Part shown: positions 31,125 through 33,110 of the stretch, piece after piece
Layout of the letters: each line of letters begins with the position of its first letter
Position numbering within the stretch: position 1 is the stretch's first letter
NCBI GenBank assembly: GCA_003215175.1
Contig: QCKS01000014.1
Span: 1-33,110 of the forward strand
Length of the DNA stretch: 33,110 bases
Source: Acidimicrobiales bacterium AG-410-I20
GTDB taxonomy: Bacteria > Actinomycetota > Acidimicrobiia > Acidimicrobiales > MedAcidi-G1
Reading direction: 5' to 3'
Translations under genes and position numbers: made by a program
Notes under the pieces: model-generated
The model's input: the letters and a program-made list of their open reading frames with translations, nothing else
The model's database searches: none
Told to the model about the DNA's origin: nothing

Positions 31125-32030
31125 ATGGCCAGTATCCACTCACGCCAAATTGAATGGCCAACAGTTGTAATAGCACTCGGAATTTACGCTGGATGGCTAC
31201 TCGTGATCTCTTATCACGAATCTATAGGTGGCTTTTTATCAATATTTTTCCTTGCGTTATTGATCGCATGGCACGGCGCATTACAGCATGAAATAATTCA
31301 TGGACATCCATTTCGTTCAGAACCAGCTAATGAATTACTTGCAACAGTTCCCATCAATCCATTTCGCCCATATCGGGTATATAGACGCTCACATCTTCGC
31401 CATCATATTTGTACCGAACTCACTGATCCTGATACCGACACAGAGAGTTTCTTTGTAAAAGCAGATACTTGGACAAAGTTAAATATCTTGACTAAAAGTC
31501 TCTTGATATTCCATCAAACTCTCTTTGGGAGAATTATTTTAGGACCTCTACTTCAAATCTTTTTAACAATACGTCACGACATCTCTGAAATACGTTCCGG
31601 AGACGGTCGACTACTCCGATGGTGGTTAATTCATCTGGTACTAGTAGGTCTTCTCTTTTTAGGAATAACAGAATTAGGAAGCTTTCCTCTTTGGCAATAT
31701 CTAGTAGCCACATATTGTGGCGCATCACTTACCTCAGTTCGTACTTATTGTGAACATCGGTGGGTAAAGGATGAAGCAACCAGATCAGCAACAGTCACCT
31801 CAAAAGGTTTTTGGGCACTTCTCTTTTTAAACAACAATCTTCACGACACACATCATGCTGATCCAGATATTCCTTGGTACAAACTCCCAAGAAGGTCTGT
31901 TGAACTTGAGTCAATTTCAGAATCCAAAAAAGGAGCTGGATACTATTCCGGATATTTCGAAGTTTTTCGCTGCTATTTATTCAAGATGCACGCTCACCCG
32001 GTGCATCCAAAAGAAAAAGTTTTGAGTTAA
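31125..32030 (+). CDS. Fatty acid desaturase family protein
   Basis: A 301-residue membrane di-iron enzyme of the fatty acid desaturase superfamily. The three histidine boxes are HEIIHGH (55-61), HLRHH (90-94) and HDTHH (240-244), flanked by four or so hydrophobic segments. HEIIHGHPF and the short length fit the desaturase/carotenoid ketolase or alkane hydroxylase branch, so the substrate could be a lipid, carotenoid or sterol. LFLNNNLHDTHHADPDIPWY near the end is characteristic. Its C-terminus overlaps the end of the transporter gene by 4 nt (TTAA). Confidence 0.9.
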   Translation: MASIHSRQIEWPTVVIALGIYAGWLLVISYHESIGGFLSIFFLALLIAWHGALQHEIIHGHPFRSEPANELLATVPINPFRPYRVYRRSHLRHHICTELTDPDTDTESFFVKADTWTKLNILTKSLLIFHQTLFGRIILGPLLQIFLTIRHDISEIRSGDGRLLRWWLIHLVLVGLLFLGITELGSFPLWQYLVATYCGASLTSVRTYCEHRWVKDEATRSATVTSKGFWALLFLNNNLHDTHHADPDIPWYKLPRRSVELESISESKKGAGYYSGYFEVFRCYLFKMHAHPVHPKEKVLS

Positions 32031-33110
32031 TCCACATGACCTTCAGTGAAGGTCTGAACTTCTTCAAATCGGTCAACTTTTCTAAGAACAGGGAAACAAA
32101 ACCACCAAATTACGACCACAGCTAAAGTCCCTGCACCACCAAAAATAATTGCGCCAGTAAGACCCATAAGAGCAGCAGTTACACCAGATTCAAAAGCACC
32201 AAGTTCGTTTGATGCGCCAATAAAAACATTCTCTAGGGCAAGAACACGTCCCCTCATATGTCCAGGAGTTGCAAGAGGCACGAGTGTCGCTCGAATGAAC
32301 ATTGAAACAGCATCAGCTCCAGAAAGAATCAACACAGCAACAAACGCTAAAGCATAATTTTGACTCAAGCCCAGAACAATTGTCCCTAATCCGAAAATCG
32401 CTACTACAAAAAGAAGCGTCCTTCCTATATGACGGCTTAAGGGGCGGATTGCCATTTTGATGGCTACTGCACCAGCTCCTATCCCGACTGCTGCTCTAAG
32501 CCATCCAAGTCCGACGGCGCCTACTCCCAGTCGATCTTCGGCAATCGCAGGCAGCAAAGCAACTGCCCCTCCAAAAAGAACCGCAGCTAAGTCAAGACTT
32601 ATTGCTCCGAAAAGCATTGGAGTACGTCGTATGAATTTGAAACCTTCAAAAGCATCAGCAAGAGCATTTTTTGCTCCAGATGTTTTCAAAAGTCGAACTT
32701 TGCTACTTGGTACAAAGCTTAAAATCACTGCTCCGCTTCCAAGACAGATCGCTGAAACAAGATACGGAAGAGGTTCGTAAGCAACAAAAAGAAAACCAAA
32801 AAGTACTGGTCCAATGATTACACCTGATTGCATAGCGATGCTACTAAATGCAACAACTCTTGGGACAGTAGAAACAGGAGACATATCTACTGCAAGAGCT
32901 CTACCTGAAGGCGCAGCAAATGCTCTAAAAATTCCTAAAACAATCACTAAACCAAAGATCGGCATCACTGAAGTTGGGTTCGTAGTCGCATACCAGAACA
33001 AAGTTATGGATACAGCCCCTTCACCCAATAGGGCCCATGCAAAAAGAATTCTTCGGTCCATTCGGTCAGCAAGGGGTCCAGTAAATGGAGCAAGAAGAAA
33101 CGTTGGAGCA
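32027..33110 (-). CDS. MFS transporter, N-terminal part missing (cut by window edge)
   Basis: A major facilitator superfamily transporter continuing past the window: in frame before the first ATG (33061), sequence GPLADR-MDRR reads through, forming the MFS motif A loop (GxxxDRxGRR). About ten helices are present in the 361 residues seen. The C-terminal half repeats the loop theme with RPLSRHIGR. It resembles the MFS_3 group of drug/secretion effectors, so it may export small molecules; no substrate can be assigned. It might be a target of WhiB7, but no evidence is seen. Confidence 0.85.
   Translation of the reverse strand, partial: APTFLLAPFTGPLADRMDRRILFAWALLGEGAVSITLFWYATTNPTSVMPIFGLVIVLGIFRAFAAPSGRALAVDMSPVSTVPRVVAFSSIAMQSGVIIGPVLFGFLFVAYEPLPYLVSAICLGSGAVILSFVPSSKVRLLKTSGAKNALADAFEGFKFIRRTPMLFGAISLDLAAVLFGGAVALLPAIAEDRLGVGAVGLGWLRAAVGIGAGAVAIKMAIRPLSRHIGRTLLFVVAIFGLGTIVLGLSQNYALAFVAVLILSGADAVSMFIRATLVPLATPGHMRGRVLALENVFIGASNELGAFESGVTAALMGLTGAIIFGGAGTLAVVVIWWFCFPVLRKVDRFEEVQTFTEGHVD

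Noticed and set aside
1-33110. CRISPR arrays, insertion sequences, prophage or integrase genes.
   Set aside because: No repeated spacer pattern, transposase or integrase motif, or terminal inverted repeats were seen.

Overview
The window looks like a chromosomal stretch of a moderately AT-rich actinobacterium, most likely a free-living (marine or other aquatic) member of the Acidimicrobiia. This is inferred from a WhiB7 regulator, the actinobacterial clpS-DUF2017 pair, actinobacterial-style cytochrome oxidase genes, Thr/Ser-rich linkers in exported proteins, and many gene starts that look leaderless (a TANNNT hexamer 6-7 nt before the start codon). I see no transposon, phage gene, CRISPR array or rRNA. 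Genes are densely packed, and several convergent neighbours overlap at their stop codons.

Layout. 1-6.7 kb: end of a malic enzyme gene, an enoyl-CoA hydratase-like protein, an acyl-CoA dehydrogenase, a large type I sulfatase, an aldehyde dehydrogenase and a Tyr/Ser phosphatase. 6.8-7.1 kb: a tRNA-Glu/Asp/Phe cluster. 7.2-8.9 kb (minus): ctaA-clpS-DUF2017. 8.9-18.7 kb (plus): an SDR gene, ctaB and a long cytochrome oxidase region. That region holds a second, divergent oxidase module (subunit I-like, subunit III-like and a seven-helix protein), followed by a normal caa3-type set: ctaC with fused cytochrome c, ctaD, ctaE, subunit IV and ctaG. 18.7-23 kb: serS, two crcB genes, pdxH, a CcdA-like protein and a TlpA-like thioredoxin. 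23-23.8 kb: whiB7 and its leader. 23.8-28.2 kb: metallo-beta-lactamase-fold hydrolase, orn, dut, a methyltransferase and small uncharacterised genes. 28.2-33.1 kb: an MBL-fold protein, an arylsulfotransferase-like lipoprotein, tRNA-Lys, a fatty acid desaturase and a truncated MFS transporter.

How genes work together: CtaB and CtaA make heme O and heme A, CtaG helps copper insertion, and CtaC/D/E/IV form a proton-pumping caa3 oxidase. The CcdA/TlpA pair may keep periplasmic thiols reduced for cytochrome c or CuA assembly.

Two items stand out. First, the oxidase subunit I paralogue at 10869-12383 is an intact 504-residue gene that has lost two CuB histidines, both helix X heme histidines, and the D- and K-channel residues, although it keeps the overall fold and travels with a divergent subunit III. 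Second, the whiB7 leader (23393-23754) encodes a 54-residue upstream ORF, a strong intrinsic terminator, and a sequence at the ORF's 3' end that can pair with the terminator's 5' arm. This is a complete candidate attenuator for induction by translation inhibitors.
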